IMG/VR virus record: IMGVR_UViG_3300030019_000054
Location: 1-48,397 of that record
Length of the DNA stretch: 48,397 nucleotides
Reading direction: 5' to 3' (one strand)
Source of the DNA: a virus
The position numbers and the translations under genes were made by a program. How positions within the stretch are numbered: position 1 is the first letter of the stretch; each line of letters opens with the position of its first letter. Of the stretch, positions 24,899-33,943 are shown piece after piece. The notes beneath the pieces were generated by a model. The model saw only the letters and a list, made by a program, of their open reading frames with translations, did no database searches and was not told the origin of the DNA.

Positions 24899-27800
24899 AT
24901 GTCCACGACAATATACACTCCCCTCGCAGCACCACTTCTTGACGCGACTTCCCAAGCTGTCCGCATTCCCCGTCTGACCTATACTGGCGTGTTTATGTCC
25001 GAGCGCAAGGTCACGGCTACCATAACCTCGCCCACCACTCTTGCCCTCGTCTCGGGATGCTACATCACTTTTCGAAATGAGACGTTTCGGCTTTACGATA
25101 CGCCATCAGCCAAGAAGGTAGCCTCCGCCAGTACCTCCCAGTCGGCCTTCGAATACACCCTCGTATTCTACTCAAGCCAGCACGAACTCGCCACGACCGA
25201 TTTTATCGACATAGTATCGGACGACAGCCATACTTATTTCAACGGAGGGCCAGTGGTTGAATTTACGGGAACTATAGAAATGATGGCCGAGCGTATTCAG
25301 GCCAACATGGATAGGATTTACACGGGAGCAAACAGCTGGACTGTAACGATTGACCCAAGCGTGACAGGGTTGGATTCCGCTGACATTTCCCTAACCGATT
25401 CGACCGTATGGGATGCGCTGATGCTTGTTAGTACCACCCCTGCTTGGGCTTTGAAGTTCAGGATAGTTGGGCGGACTATAACTATCGGGGTTTCCGGTAC
25501 GGTGCAGGACGACGTTACCTTCAAATACGGGAAGGGTAAAGGTCTTTACGAAATTACCCGAACCAACATCGACTCCTCAAAAATAATTACGCGCCTTCGT
25601 GCTTACGGCGCTGCGACCAATATTCCTGCGGATTATAAGCGGAGTGGTTCGGGTTATGTGGCTCCGACTTATCAGTATATAAAAGAACTTGCAATACCCA
25701 ATTATTGCTATGTGGTGGGAACTACGGTAAATGCTACTGGTAAGGGTAATTGGTCTGTGTCAGTCCAATATGCGATAGGGGATTTGGTAAGGTATACGGA
25801 CGGAAAAAGGTATTACTGCAAGTCCATTCCTGCAATCGGCATAGTCCCGACCAATGTAACTTATTGGACATTATGGAACGAAGGCTACATAGAAGATCCA
25901 GCAGCCATAGCCGAATTTGGAGTACGGGAAGGCATCCTACGTGATGAAACGATATTCCCGACACTCAAGGGAATGCTTGGAACTGGCGGGGTCGAACTCG
26001 ACTCCATTCTTGCCGTTGAGCCAATTACGGACGAAGCCCAGACGTCATTTAGGGTTTGGATACGGGACATCGGGTTTAATATAAAAGACTACCTAAATAC
26101 CGAAAAGCCCACATTATCTATAACAAGAGGAGCGCTGACTGGATATGATTTTGAAATTACCAACGTGGCTACATCGGTCGTTACATTCCCATCTGGAGGC
26201 ACGTCCGCTTACGCCATCACGCTTACAAGAAATTCGGAAGATAATTTTATCGTTCCAAGCATAAACAATAATATTTATCAAAGTCAGGAAACCGTATCGG
26301 GTACGGTCTACTTACTGCCAAATTCCTCAACAGAATCCGACAAGGCCAAATACGTCCTTACTGGAATATCCATGCCAAACGTCTACGTCCGTGCAGCGGA
26401 GGAAAGGCTGCTCATCGTTGCTCAGGCTTATTTAGACAAATATTCAGTTCAGCAAGTCACTTATGCTGTGGGAATTGACGAAATAGCAGCAGCTACAAAT
26501 ACGGTCACTTGGGTTAGTAGCGGACTAATCGAAGGAGATTTGATGCCTGTTTTAGACGTAGACATGGGGGTATATGGGGCAACAGTGAGTGATGCTAAGT
26601 TGATTGTAGTCCAAACCCTAACAATTGCAGTCGGGGACGGCATGGTCAATAAGTACGAGGTTGTCTTATCTGACGAACCCGTAGCCGGAACATTGGACGC
26701 TATTAAGTCACAGATAAAAGAAACAGGAAAAACGGTCGTATTAGGCGAGCGGGCATCAGACGCCAGCGCAAGAAAAAACGCCGTTAGCCTAAATAACCTG
26801 AAGGATGTCATTTTTGATACGGACGGGTATTTCGACGGGACACATATTAAACCTAATTCAATCGAAACGCTCTACTTATCAGTAGGTGCTAAAAGTTGGG
26901 ATTTTATGCTGTATGCGGATATTAAGCCGAACGCTGTAGTTTCAGGCCATACGCCTAATTTTGACAACATCTATTTGAGTGCAGGAACATTAGTTCATCA
27001 CGAGATAAGATGGGGGGCGGATACAGACGAGGGGCATGCTTGGACAATAGAAACCGAACTTGTCACTACAGGGTTAGCTCGGAATTCCATTTTCTATATT
27101 TACGTCAAATGCTACAGCGATGGGACTGCCGAATGGATAGTAGATAATTATAGCCATACAGTAAATTCAGAAGCTAACTGTTATTATTTCCTTGTTGGAG
27201 TTCTTTACGAATCACTTTTGTCAGGCGAAACCATCCCCCACGAACGCGGCGACAGCATAACCTACGGAAAGACTTGGATTAACGGAAGGTTCATTACCAC
27301 TGGCATAATCAAATCTCTCGGCGGAAAGAGCTTCTTCGATTTGGATAACGGACATTTTTACATAGGCGACAATGCCAATATAGCTTCGGCAACCAAATAT
27401 CTTGACATGAACGTGGATGGCACGTTCAGGATGAAAAATATTACCATAGTGTCAGGTTCTGGCTCCTCTATTCTTGGAGCTTTTATGGGTGCATATTCTG
27501 CAGCCACCCCTTACTACGAGGGGGATACGGTGACGTATCAAGGTGGATTATGGAGATATATTTACGCTTCTTCAACGAGCGGACATGCGCCAACGAATAC
27601 GACCTATTGGGCAGTTCAGGCATCTAAGGGTACAGACGGGACGAGCGTGAGCATTAAAGGGGCGTGTGGAACTACCACTGATTTACCCCTGCCTTACCAG
27701 CCTGAAAGCGAATATATGTTGGGAATGCTTGTTTTACACGAAGGACATCACTATTATTGTTATTCCTTAACATACGGGCATTTACCAACCGATACGAGCT

Positions 27801-29914
27801 ATTGGAATGATCTGGGATTATTTGCTATTGGTGATGGATATATCACCGAAGATAATGGGCATTTATGGATATGGAGTGGAACCACGTGGTCTGATGCAGG
27901 ACAGATTAAAGGAGATACGGGCGTCGGAATTTCTTCCGTTGCCGCATTTTACTTAGTATCCTCATCTGCTACTGGCATTACCGTCTTAGGGAATACTTGG
28001 TACAGTGGCGCTCCATCCATGACCCCTACGACTAAATACCTTTGGAGCTACCAAACTATAACTTATACCGACGCCTCTTCCCAAAATTCAACTCCCGCCA
28101 TTATCGGCGTTTACGGGGACAAAGGTCTTACTGGCGACACCGGAGCCGCCGGAGGGTCCCTATATACTTGGATAAAGTATGCCGATACGGCAATAGGCGG
28201 AGGGTTATCGGATAGCCCTGACGGAAAACTATACATCGGACTCGCTTACAACAAAACGACAGGAACCGAATCAACTACCGCTTCCGATTACGCATGGTCT
28301 CTAATAAAAGGGGATACTGGCAATACGGGCGTAAAAGGTGACACTGGCGATAATGGACTGACTTATTACACTTGGATTAAATATGCCGACGTAGCGGATG
28401 GAACTGGACTGTACGATACCCCGACATCAGCCACTTTGTATATTGGAATTGCTGTAAATAAACTCTCACCAATCGAAAGTACTACTAAAACAGACTATAC
28501 ATGGTCTAAATTTAGGGGTGACGCTGGCGTTCAAGGGGCAACCGGAAATTATTACGAACATAGATATGCGGTGAACGGAAGTCCGACAGTAGCTCCATCA
28601 ATAGTCCTTACCGACCCCGAGCCGACCGGATGGACAACAGTTCCACCAGCTCTTGCCATTCTTCAATATATGTGGATTACCACAGCCAGAAAGACAGCGG
28701 CTGGAGTAGTGATGAGTCCTTATTGGTCAACACCGCAGAGGCTCTCTGGAGCTGTCGGAAATGTCGGCCCTGCTTCAACCTATAATGGAGTATGGAATGC
28801 TGACACAGCTTACTCTGGCAGCGAATTCGCAGTTCAGGCGGTTTATTACGAGTCGTCTTATTTCATTACCCGCTCGGATGCTGGCATAATAGCCCCAAAT
28901 ACCCTACCTACCGACACCTCGAAATGGAATCCATACGGGGCAAGTTTTGAATCTATAGCTACGGGGATGCTTCTTGCGCAAGGAGCGAACGTGGCTGGGT
29001 TTATTTTTATGAATGGAAAATTAGTGTCGCAAACTGGAACTATATCAGGCGTGGCCTCTACGGACTACTCCAATCCCGCCTTCATTCCAAACATTACCCT
29101 TGACGGCACTTCAGGCTACGGCAAGTTCGGGCTGCTTGAGCTTGTAGGCGGTAACGTAATCAGCGACCACTTCAAGATTACGGATGACGACATCGAATCC
29201 ATCGCTACGGCAATAGCAGACCATACCTACACTATTCCGTTCAAGACTGAACAGCAGAATTTATCGGTCGGATTGACGGAGGATGTCATGGAAAGCGATG
29301 AGATTGCGATTGAGGCAAATTCGACCATTTCGGCGTTTCTAAGAAACTATTCAGCATTCAGTCTTCCATCGGTTTATACCGACAATACCTATTCGACGGT
29401 AAGTTGCAACTTGGCATATAAATTGGAGTTGATAAATAACGGAGTAGTCATCGCAACGAATACATCTGGGTGGTATGCGGTCGGCGGATTATATACCAGA
29501 GCTTATACGGACGGAGCGGCATTGTCGGCTATCCCAATATTCAAAGGATCGGTCAAATTCCGCTCAACCATCTATATGGATAATCCATTAGGATGGGATC
29601 CTGAAGACTATCTGATAGTGCATCCGCTTATCACAGCAAGCAGCGTTGGGGCTGCCACAAATGTGACCTGTACTGCTACCATCCATCGTGCCATGATTGG
29701 GGCAGACGGACTATTCTCCTTTACTGGAACCGACCGATATATGTACTGGAGAGGTAAGGACGACGCTAATGACATCTTTAAAGTAAGAATTGGAAATGTA
29801 ATATTATCACAAACCGCCACGACTATTTCGATGTCGGGATTGCCGACATCATCATCGGGTCTCGCTTCCGGCAGCCTATGGAGAAACGGGGCAGTAATAA
29901 ATATCGTACCGTAA
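24899..29914 (+). CDS. tail tip / receptor-binding protein
   Basis: 1671 aa, largest gene. The N-terminal about 560 residues resemble the Tal-type tail-associated baseplate hub. A first carbohydrate-binding (CBM5/12-like) unit is embedded at about 281-326 (YAIGDLVRYTDGKRYYC, P-T-N-V-T-Y-W). Similar units lie near 865, 935 and 1300. Collagen-like G-x-x runs (about 1073, 1137) flank two copies of the YTWIKYAD...SDY.W domain (about 1090, 1156), which is shared with the major tail protein. It probably recognises host surface glycan. Exact repeat copy at 25036. Confidence 0.8.
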   Translation: MSTTIYTPLAAPLLDATSQAVRIPRLTYTGVFMSERKVTATITSPTTLALVSGCYITFRNETFRLYDTPSAKKVASASTSQSAFEYTLVFYSSQHELATTDFIDIVSDDSHTYFNGGPVVEFTGTIEMMAERIQANMDRIYTGANSWTVTIDPSVTGLDSADISLTDSTVWDALMLVSTTPAWALKFRIVGRTITIGVSGTVQDDVTFKYGKGKGLYEITRTNIDSSKIITRLRAYGAATNIPADYKRSGSGYVAPTYQYIKELAIPNYCYVVGTTVNATGKGNWSVSVQYAIGDLVRYTDGKRYYCKSIPAIGIVPTNVTYWTLWNEGYIEDPAAIAEFGVREGILRDETIFPTLKGMLGTGGVELDSILAVEPITDEAQTSFRVWIRDIGFNIKDYLNTEKPTLSITRGALTGYDFEITNVATSVVTFPSGGTSAYAITLTRNSEDNFIVPSINNNIYQSQETVSGTVYLLPNSSTESDKAKYVLTGISMPNVYVRAAEERLLIVAQAYLDKYSVQQVTYAVGIDEIAAATNTVTWVSSGLIEGDLMPVLDVDMGVYGATVSDAKLIVVQTLTIAVGDGMVNKYEVVLSDEPVAGTLDAIKSQIKETGKTVVLGERASDASARKNAVSLNNLKDVIFDTDGYFDGTHIKPNSIETLYLSVGAKSWDFMLYADIKPNAVVSGHTPNFDNIYLSAGTLVHHEIRWGADTDEGHAWTIETELVTTGLARNSIFYIYVKCYSDGTAEWIVDNYSHTVNSEANCYYFLVGVLYESLLSGETIPHERGDSITYGKTWINGRFITTGIIKSLGGKSFFDLDNGHFYIGDNANIASATKYLDMNVDGTFRMKNITIVSGSGSSILGAFMGAYSAATPYYEGDTVTYQGGLWRYIYASSTSGHAPTNTTYWAVQASKGTDGTSVSIKGACGTTTDLPLPYQPESEYMLGMLVLHEGHHYYCYSLTYGHLPTDTSYWNDLGLFAIGDGYITEDNGHLWIWSGTTWSDAGQIKGDTGVGISSVAAFYLVSSSATGITVLGNTWYSGAPSMTPTTKYLWSYQTITYTDASSQNSTPAIIGVYGDKGLTGDTGAAGGSLYTWIKYADTAIGGGLSDSPDGKLYIGLAYNKTTGTESTTASDYAWSLIKGDTGNTGVKGDTGDNGLTYYTWIKYADVADGTGLYDTPTSATLYIGIAVNKLSPIESTTKTDYTWSKFRGDAGVQGATGNYYEHRYAVNGSPTVAPSIVLTDPEPTGWTTVPPALAILQYMWITTARKTAAGVVMSPYWSTPQRLSGAVGNVGPASTYNGVWNADTAYSGSEFAVQAVYYESSYFITRSDAGIIAPNTLPTDTSKWNPYGASFESIATGMLLAQGANVAGFIFMNGKLVSQTGTISGVASTDYSNPAFIPNITLDGTSGYGKFGLLELVGGNVISDHFKITDDDIESIATAIADHTYTIPFKTEQQNLSVGLTEDVMESDEIAIEANSTISAFLRNYSAFSLPSVYTDNTYSTVSCNLAYKLELINNGVVIATNTSGWYAVGGLYTRAYTDGAALSAIPIFKGSVKFRSTIYMDNPLGWDPEDYLIVHPLITASSVGAATNVTCTATIHRAMIGADGLFSFTGTDRYMYWRGKDDANDIFKVRIGNVILSQTATTISMSGLPTSSSGLASGSLWRNGAVINIVP

Positions 29915-29940
29915 TTCGCATTTCGCGAATCGCGAATCCG
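29912..29940. other. palindrome-rich gap before the endolysin
   Basis: ATTCGC, TTCGCGAA and TCGCGA overlap within 29912-29937, just after the tail tip stop. It could be an operator or a weak terminator that modulates lysis gene expression. Confidence 0.35.
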
Positions 29941-29982
29941 CTCAAAAACACGCAACAAATAACCTCAAAAACACTTAACAGT

Positions 29983-30462
29983 ATGACAGACGAGCAACTT
30001 TCAAAAAACTTCACCTTGGACGAACTGATTCAGTCCGACTTGGCGGATGCGGTAAATTCCGACAAAAACCCGAATAACGATATTGACAACACACCCACCC
30101 CAGAGCAGGAAAAGGAATTGGACGAATTGGCCGACAATATCCTACAACCCCTACGTGACTACTTAGGCTATGAGATAGACGTAAGCAGCGGATTTCGTGG
30201 GGCACAACTAAACAAGGCGGCCAAAGGCGCAAAAACTTCACAGCACACAAAAGGTCAAGCTGCCGACATTCAGTGCAGGGAAATGCGTAAGGCATTTCTG
30301 TTTATTCAGGACAATCTTCCTTTTGACCAGCTTTTATGGGAGGAAGGTAACGACAGTAAGCCCAAATGGATTCATGTAAGCTACTCCCCCCGTAACCGCA
30401 GGGAAGTGCTAAGAAAGAGGGTCGGATCCAATATTTACGAGAAATTTCATTTAAACGCATAA
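29983..30462 (+). CDS. M15 family peptidase, endolysin
   Basis: 159 aa from ATG 29983; an earlier in-frame start at 29878 would overlap the tail gene and is unlikely. The M15 zinc site is visible: SSGFR (68-72), SQHTKGQAAD (86-95, with H88 and D95) and WIHVSY (129-134, with H131). Such enzymes cut peptide crosslinks of peptidoglycan. It is followed by a holin-type gene 4 bp on, a lysis cassette. Confidence 0.88.
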   Translation: MTDEQLSKNFTLDELIQSDLADAVNSDKNPNNDIDNTPTPEQEKELDELADNILQPLRDYLGYEIDVSSGFRGAQLNKAAKGAKTSQHTKGQAADIQCREMRKAFLFIQDNLPFDQLLWEEGNDSKPKWIHVSYSPRNRREVLRKRVGSNIYEKFHLNA

Positions 30463-30466
30463 AGCC

Positions 30467-30721
30467 ATGAAAAATCCATTCACCTATCTCAAGCAGCTAA
30501 TAACAGAAGAGCGGGCACTAATGCTCGGACTACTTTCCAATAACACCGACGAAAGTTCAAAGCGTTACATAATGATAGGCTCGTTCTATATGCTGGTATG
30601 TCAGGCCGTTTTGAATCAAGTATTCGCTCTGAAATTCGATATACGACTATCGCTTATATTTGCCTGCATTGCGACTGGAACCGCCATAATGACGGTAATA
30701 GAGAATTTAAAAAAGCCGTAA
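30467..30721 (+). CDS. putative holin
   Basis: 84 aa with two hydrophobic segments (about 33-50 and 58-77) and a Lys-rich tail (ENLKKP). Its place right behind the endolysin gene and the two-helix layout suit a class II holin. It is the last + gene before the convergence gap. Confidence 0.65.
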   Translation: MKNPFTYLKQLITEERALMLGLLSNNTDESSKRYIMIGSFYMLVCQAVLNQVFALKFDIRLSLIFACIATGTAIMTVIENLKKP

Positions 30722-30722
30722 C

Positions 30723-30782
30723 TGATACGATTATACCCGATATGATATAATAGTGATACGATTGGGCGAAATTATACCCGAT
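30723..30782. repeat. paired direct repeats in the convergence gap
   Basis: TGATACGATT at 30723-30732 and 30754-30763, and ATTATACCCGAT at 30730-30741 and 30771-30782. They interleave as a duplicated unit of about 31-41 bp in AT-rich DNA, reminiscent of iterons or operator repeats. Confidence 0.7.
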
Positions 30783-30798
30783 TGCATATAAAGTAATA

Positions 30799-30840
30799 AT
30801 TTGCGATAAATACCGTTTAGTGGCGCTTATCGCAAATCTT
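30799..30840. terminator. 11-bp inverted repeat, probable convergent terminator
   Basis: ATTTGCGATAA (30799-30809) and TTATCGCAAAT (30827-30837) are perfect inverse copies, followed by CTTTTATTT. It could stop transcripts from both arms. The same TTTGCG core recurs in the next inverted repeat, so a protein-binding role is also possible. Confidence 0.6.
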
Positions 30841-30848
30841 TTATTTAG

Positions 30849-30858
30849 GGCAAGAGTG
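30849..30858 (-). repeat. intergenic copy of CACTCTTGCC at the polarity switch
   Basis: Exact copy, - orientation, in the convergence gap. It is the first of the mainly - oriented right-arm copies. Confidence 0.9.
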
Positions 30859-30929
30859 ATGTGAATTCCGTGTTTTGGCGCTATTTCATTCCGTAATTTG
30901 GCGGATTTCTACTTGGGAATTTGGCTTAA

Positions 30930-30962
30930 TTTTTCGCAAAAGTAGCAAACATTTGCGAAAAA
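30930..30962. repeat. second TTTGCG inverted repeat
   Basis: TTTTTCGCAAA (30930-30940) and TTTGCGAAAAA (30952-30962), spacer 11 bp. Together with 30799-30837 this gives four half-sites with a TTTGCGA core, a layout typical of recombinase, initiator or repressor binding. Confidence 0.7.
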
Positions 30963-31012
30963 ATTTAACAAAAGTAGGTAATATTTGTTACAAAAATCCC
31001 GTTATATTGTTC

Positions 31013-31048
31013 TTTTGTCGATTATACACGACAAAAACTGTACTTTTG
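31013..31048 (+). promoter_or_regulatory. dyad with possible + promoter
   Basis: TTTTGTCG (31013-31020) and CGACAAAA (31029-31036) form a perfect 8-bp dyad. TACTTTTG (31041-31048) fits a -7 box, but the nearest TTTG is 23 bp upstream, longer than usual. If active it would produce an RNA antisense to the 3' end of the - gene at 31110. Confidence 0.35.
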
Positions 31049-31109
31049 GGGGAAATAAACAACTATATTGGTATTCTGGCTAAAACTACCGGGCGCCAAG
31101 CCCTCTCCG

Positions 31110-31784
31110 CTAAAAGAATATAGTCAGCACCTTGATTATACCAACCATCACAATAGCGCCCAAGGCTGCCGTCTCTCCAATTATCACCCTTTTCTGTTTC
31201 TCGATTTTCATATCCTGCTCGATTACAGTTTCAGTCAGCGCTCCGTTATCCAGGGCGCAGGAGTCGCGCTGAAGAGAAATATCTTGAGCCAGCGTAGTGT
31301 AGTCGGACACTTTCGCTTGCAACAACCTCACCTCTTGTCCCTGTTTGTCAGTAATGCTCCATAGATGCCCGTTCTCGTCGTTGGATGCCGTCAGTTTGAC
31401 GAAAGTCAGGTTGGCTGAGCGAATGGACGGTATTGGGATAGGAGGGCTTAGAAGGGCTGTATTTGCGTCTGCTGGTGTCGTGTCAGGGTAGTTCGTAAGA
31501 AATAGCTTAACCTGAGACGAATCAGGTAGGGCTGCGACTTTGGCTTCTTCTTTAACGTACCTTGTCCGGGTTATATAAATCGTGTCTAACTCCGAGGCTA
31601 TGTCGGAGGCAAGAGTGTTGATTTGTAGGTCTCGTGCGAAAATGACGGCACGGAGGGAATCCTCAACTGGAGTATGGTAGCTTCGGATCTGAAGATTAAC
31701 GTACCTTCTGGAAGCGGGGATAAGAAAGATAAGACCTATCACGAGGGGTAGGGCTATGAGAATGTACTTTAGATAGGTTTTCAT
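31110..31784 (-). CDS. putative spanin-like membrane protein
   Basis: 224 aa, N-terminal transmembrane helix (about 7-23) and a second hydrophobic helix at the C-terminus (about 205-222), with a helical, coiled-coil-prone periplasmic middle. It lies opposite the lysis cassette. A role in outer membrane disruption is inferred from topology and place. Exact repeat copy, sense, at 31608. Confidence 0.55.
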   Translation of the reverse strand: MKTYLKYILIALPLVIGLIFLIPASRRYVNLQIRSYHTPVEDSLRAVIFARDLQINTLASDIASELDTIYITRTRYVKEEAKVAALPDSSQVKLFLTNYPDTTPADANTALLSPPIPIPSIRSANLTFVKLTASNDENGHLWSITDKQGQEVRLLQAKVSDYTTLAQDISLQRDSCALDNGALTETVIEQDMKIEKQKRVIIGETAALGAIVMVGIIKVLTIFF

Positions 31785-31821
31785 AATTAGTTTTGTTAAG
31801 TTCGGTTTAGTAAGTTATCAA

Positions 31822-31917
31822 TTTTCGCACACTAACAACTGATAAAACATGATTTCTGTGCGAGTTTAGCTATATTATCATTACATTATGCCCCATTATC
31901 GCCACCTGTGATAACGA
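31822..31917. other. inverted repeats in gap before 31929
   Basis: TCGCACA (about 31825) with TGTGCGA (about 31856), and a GCCAC/GTGGC pair further right, near 31901-31929. Possible terminators of the - transcript coming from the right. No gene seen. Confidence 0.35.
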
Positions 31918-31928
31918 TGCGAATGTGG

Positions 31929-32141
31929 CTATTCTTTAATCTTATATCCAATACTTCTCAAATAGGCGCACACAATATCCGTGCTGAGCAGTAACCCACG
32001 ACCGTCGCTTACCCTGACCTGTGCATGGTTCTGTTTCGCCCATTCGAGAAATGATTTGTTCTTTTCAACCGCCAGACAATATGTGTAAAACTGGGCATGG
32101 GTGAAGGATTTTGTTTGATTCGAGGGATTAGTGAGAACCAT
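31929..32141 (-). CDS. hypothetical protein
   Basis: 70 aa, alpha-helical by composition, 3 bp after the metallophosphoesterase gene and likely co-transcribed with it. The C-terminal region (LLSTDIVCAYLRSIGYKI) could be a small winged-helix element, but no family is recognised. Confidence 0.65.
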   Translation of the reverse strand: MVLTNPSNQTKSFTHAQFYTYCLAVEKNKSFLEWAKQNHAQVRVSDGRGLLLSTDIVCAYLRSIGYKIKE

Positions 32142-32144
32142 AAT

Positions 32145-33419
32145 TTAGTCCAAAAATATCGGAGTATAGCTGGTTATTCCTCGCTTCTCGTTTAGTATTA
32201 ATTTAGTCTGCTGTGGGGGTTCAAAATCAAGCCCTTTGCCGATAGCATAAGAATCATAGCCTTTCAAACTTCCATTGCAAGTGAATTTTTTCGTGTAGAT
32301 AGATTGATGGAAGTGTCCAACGAAAGCCATATCTATCTTTAATACAGCGGAAAGCCTCAAAAACCAACGCATTAAGGGAACAACTAATCCACCTATGCCA
32401 CCCATGAATTTAACACTTGTACCATGATAAAATAAGAATCTCTTATCAAATATTTTAACTACGGCCATCTCAGCCTTTGGTATAACGAACTCAAATTTCG
32501 TAAGACCTAATATTTTAGCCATTTCTTCGATGTCCTTATACATGAAATATTCCATGCTGACATCGGTGGCATTTGCGAATTGAGATTTCTTAGTGGTTCT
32601 TCCGTGGTTCCCGACTACACCAACGAATGTAATCTTGTCAACCTTAAGGTTATCCTGCCAGTATTTCATGCCAGATAACAGCATAGATTTCGCAAATGTA
32701 ATAGCTTCGAGGGGCGACATTGCATTAGTCTGCATAAGTTCATCGTGTATCCAGTTACCTATCATATCTCCAAGGCAACCCAATACCACATGATTAATGG
32801 TGTATGATCTCTGGTCGTGGCTAATAAGCTTGGCCGAATTCACAAAAAACGCATCCATTCTTGCCTTCGCTATGGCGGGATTGTACTCGTTACATCCAAG
32901 GACGGACTCCAGCTCCACAACCTCTTCTACGTGCGCATCCGAAAGGAGGACGATAGCGACAGATTGACTCTGCCCGCATCCATCACGCTCAATGGGTTTA
33001 ATTTCGTAGACTTCAGCTTTGGATGCCTTTCGTAACTCAAGAGCGGCCTCTAAGTCCCGAATGTATTCCTCGGCTGATTTATCACCCTTGGCGTGAGTAG
33101 GGGAGGGCAAGAGTGGTGTATTCTTTTCCTTCACCCCTCTTGGAACCCTATTCGGATTAACCTTCTCGGCCACCACATTCCAACTCTTGCCATCATATAG
33201 GCTCAATCCTTGCGCCTCGTTTTGACAGAACTCAAGCTTTCCGACCTTGCAAATATCGCCAGCCCTGAACGCCTTGACCGTTCCAGCCTCGTCATCCGTC
33301 AGCCTTAATAAGAATGTAGTTCTTTGCACATCCTCCCTGAATCCGTCGGACAAGATGTTCCGCATCGCACAAATCAAATTCAATTCAGCCCACGTAATTC
33401 TAACCTGCTTTTTAATCAT
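32145..33419 (-). CDS. calcineurin-like metallophosphoesterase
   Basis: 424 aa. A variable N-terminal extension of about 150 residues precedes the phosphoesterase core: SDAH (160-163), GD (217-218), GNHGR (270-274), YHG (331-333) and GHFH (368-371). All metal-binding motifs of the family are present, so it should be active. Nuclease (Mre11/SbcD-like) activity is possible, given the Rad50/SbcC-like gene at 39632, but the two are not adjacent. Exact repeat copy, sense, at 33106 in the linker. Confidence 0.85.
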   Translation of the reverse strand: MIKKQVRITWAELNLICAMRNILSDGFREDVQRTTFLLRLTDDEAGTVKAFRAGDICKVGKLEFCQNEAQGLSLYDGKSWNVVAEKVNPNRVPRGVKEKNTPLLPSPTHAKGDKSAEEYIRDLEAALELRKASKAEVYEIKPIERDGCGQSQSVAIVLLSDAHVEEVVELESVLGCNEYNPAIAKARMDAFFVNSAKLISHDQRSYTINHVVLGCLGDMIGNWIHDELMQTNAMSPLEAITFAKSMLLSGMKYWQDNLKVDKITFVGVVGNHGRTTKKSQFANATDVSMEYFMYKDIEEMAKILGLTKFEFVIPKAEMAVVKIFDKRFLFYHGTSVKFMGGIGGLVVPLMRWFLRLSAVLKIDMAFVGHFHQSIYTKKFTCNGSLKGYDSYAIGKGLDFEPPQQTKLILNEKRGITSYTPIFLD

Positions 33420-33484
33420 TTATTTTAGTATTGGTTATAAACTCTAAGTCTGTAAATATAAGTAAGTTAAACGATATGGCAAAA

Positions 33485-33757
33485 CTAATTACGCTTAGAT
33501 TTAGGAGAACATCCCAGATATATCATAGTTTTAAATCCACCTCGATAAAATTTCGGTATCTTAAACATCTTTATGGTCTCCGATATAATTTCATCCATTT
33601 TAGAATCGGATATCTCATACGCCATACAGTCAATATTCTTATGACCGTTCTCATCAATAAAGGCGTTATCCATCAATATTTGGAAGTCTGCGCTTGGTTC
33701 TGCATTTTTATACAATTCCGTATAGCAATACATTAAAGCATTATCAATATTTTTCAT
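33485..33757 (-). CDS. hypothetical protein
   Basis: 90 aa, acidic N-terminal half and a basic end (SPKSKRN). It starts 3 bp after the preceding - gene. A 65-bp gap separates it from the metallophosphoesterase gene. No family recognised. Confidence 0.65.
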   Translation of the reverse strand: MKNIDNALMYCYTELYKNAEPSADFQILMDNAFIDENGHKNIDCMAYEISDSKMDEIISETIKMFKIPKFYRGGFKTMIYLGCSPKSKRN

Positions 33758-33760
33758 ATT

Positions 33761-33943
33761 TTATCCCTCCTTTTCGTTATACGTCATTAAAATTGATTTG
33801 CAATCAGGGTATTTCACCCGAAGTTCCCGCTCGTAAGCCATTCTTGACTTAACCTCGATATTCGGGGTCAGGACAATTGACGGGCGGTCGTGGAATTTAA
33901 TTTGGACGCGGGTGATTAGTTTGGGGCGTTTCATTTGAACCAA
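33761..33943 (-). CDS. hypothetical protein
   Basis: Up to 60 aa; a start at the fourth codon (MKRPKLITRV) is equally likely. Basic, beta-strand-rich. The 5' end overlaps the 3' end of the nucleotide-pool fusion gene by 13 nt or less, so translation is probably coupled. Confidence 0.6.
   Translation of the reverse strand: MVQMKRPKLITRVQIKFHDRPSIVLTPNIEVKSRMAYERELRVKYPDCKSILMTYNEKEG

Noticed and set aside
20433-29914. Diversity-generating retroelement acting on the fibre genes
   Set aside because: No reverse transcriptase and no template/variable repeat pair seen.
30875-31123. 82-codon + frame in the convergence gap
   Set aside because: Weak start, low-complexity residues, and it covers the inverted repeats; better read as regulatory DNA.
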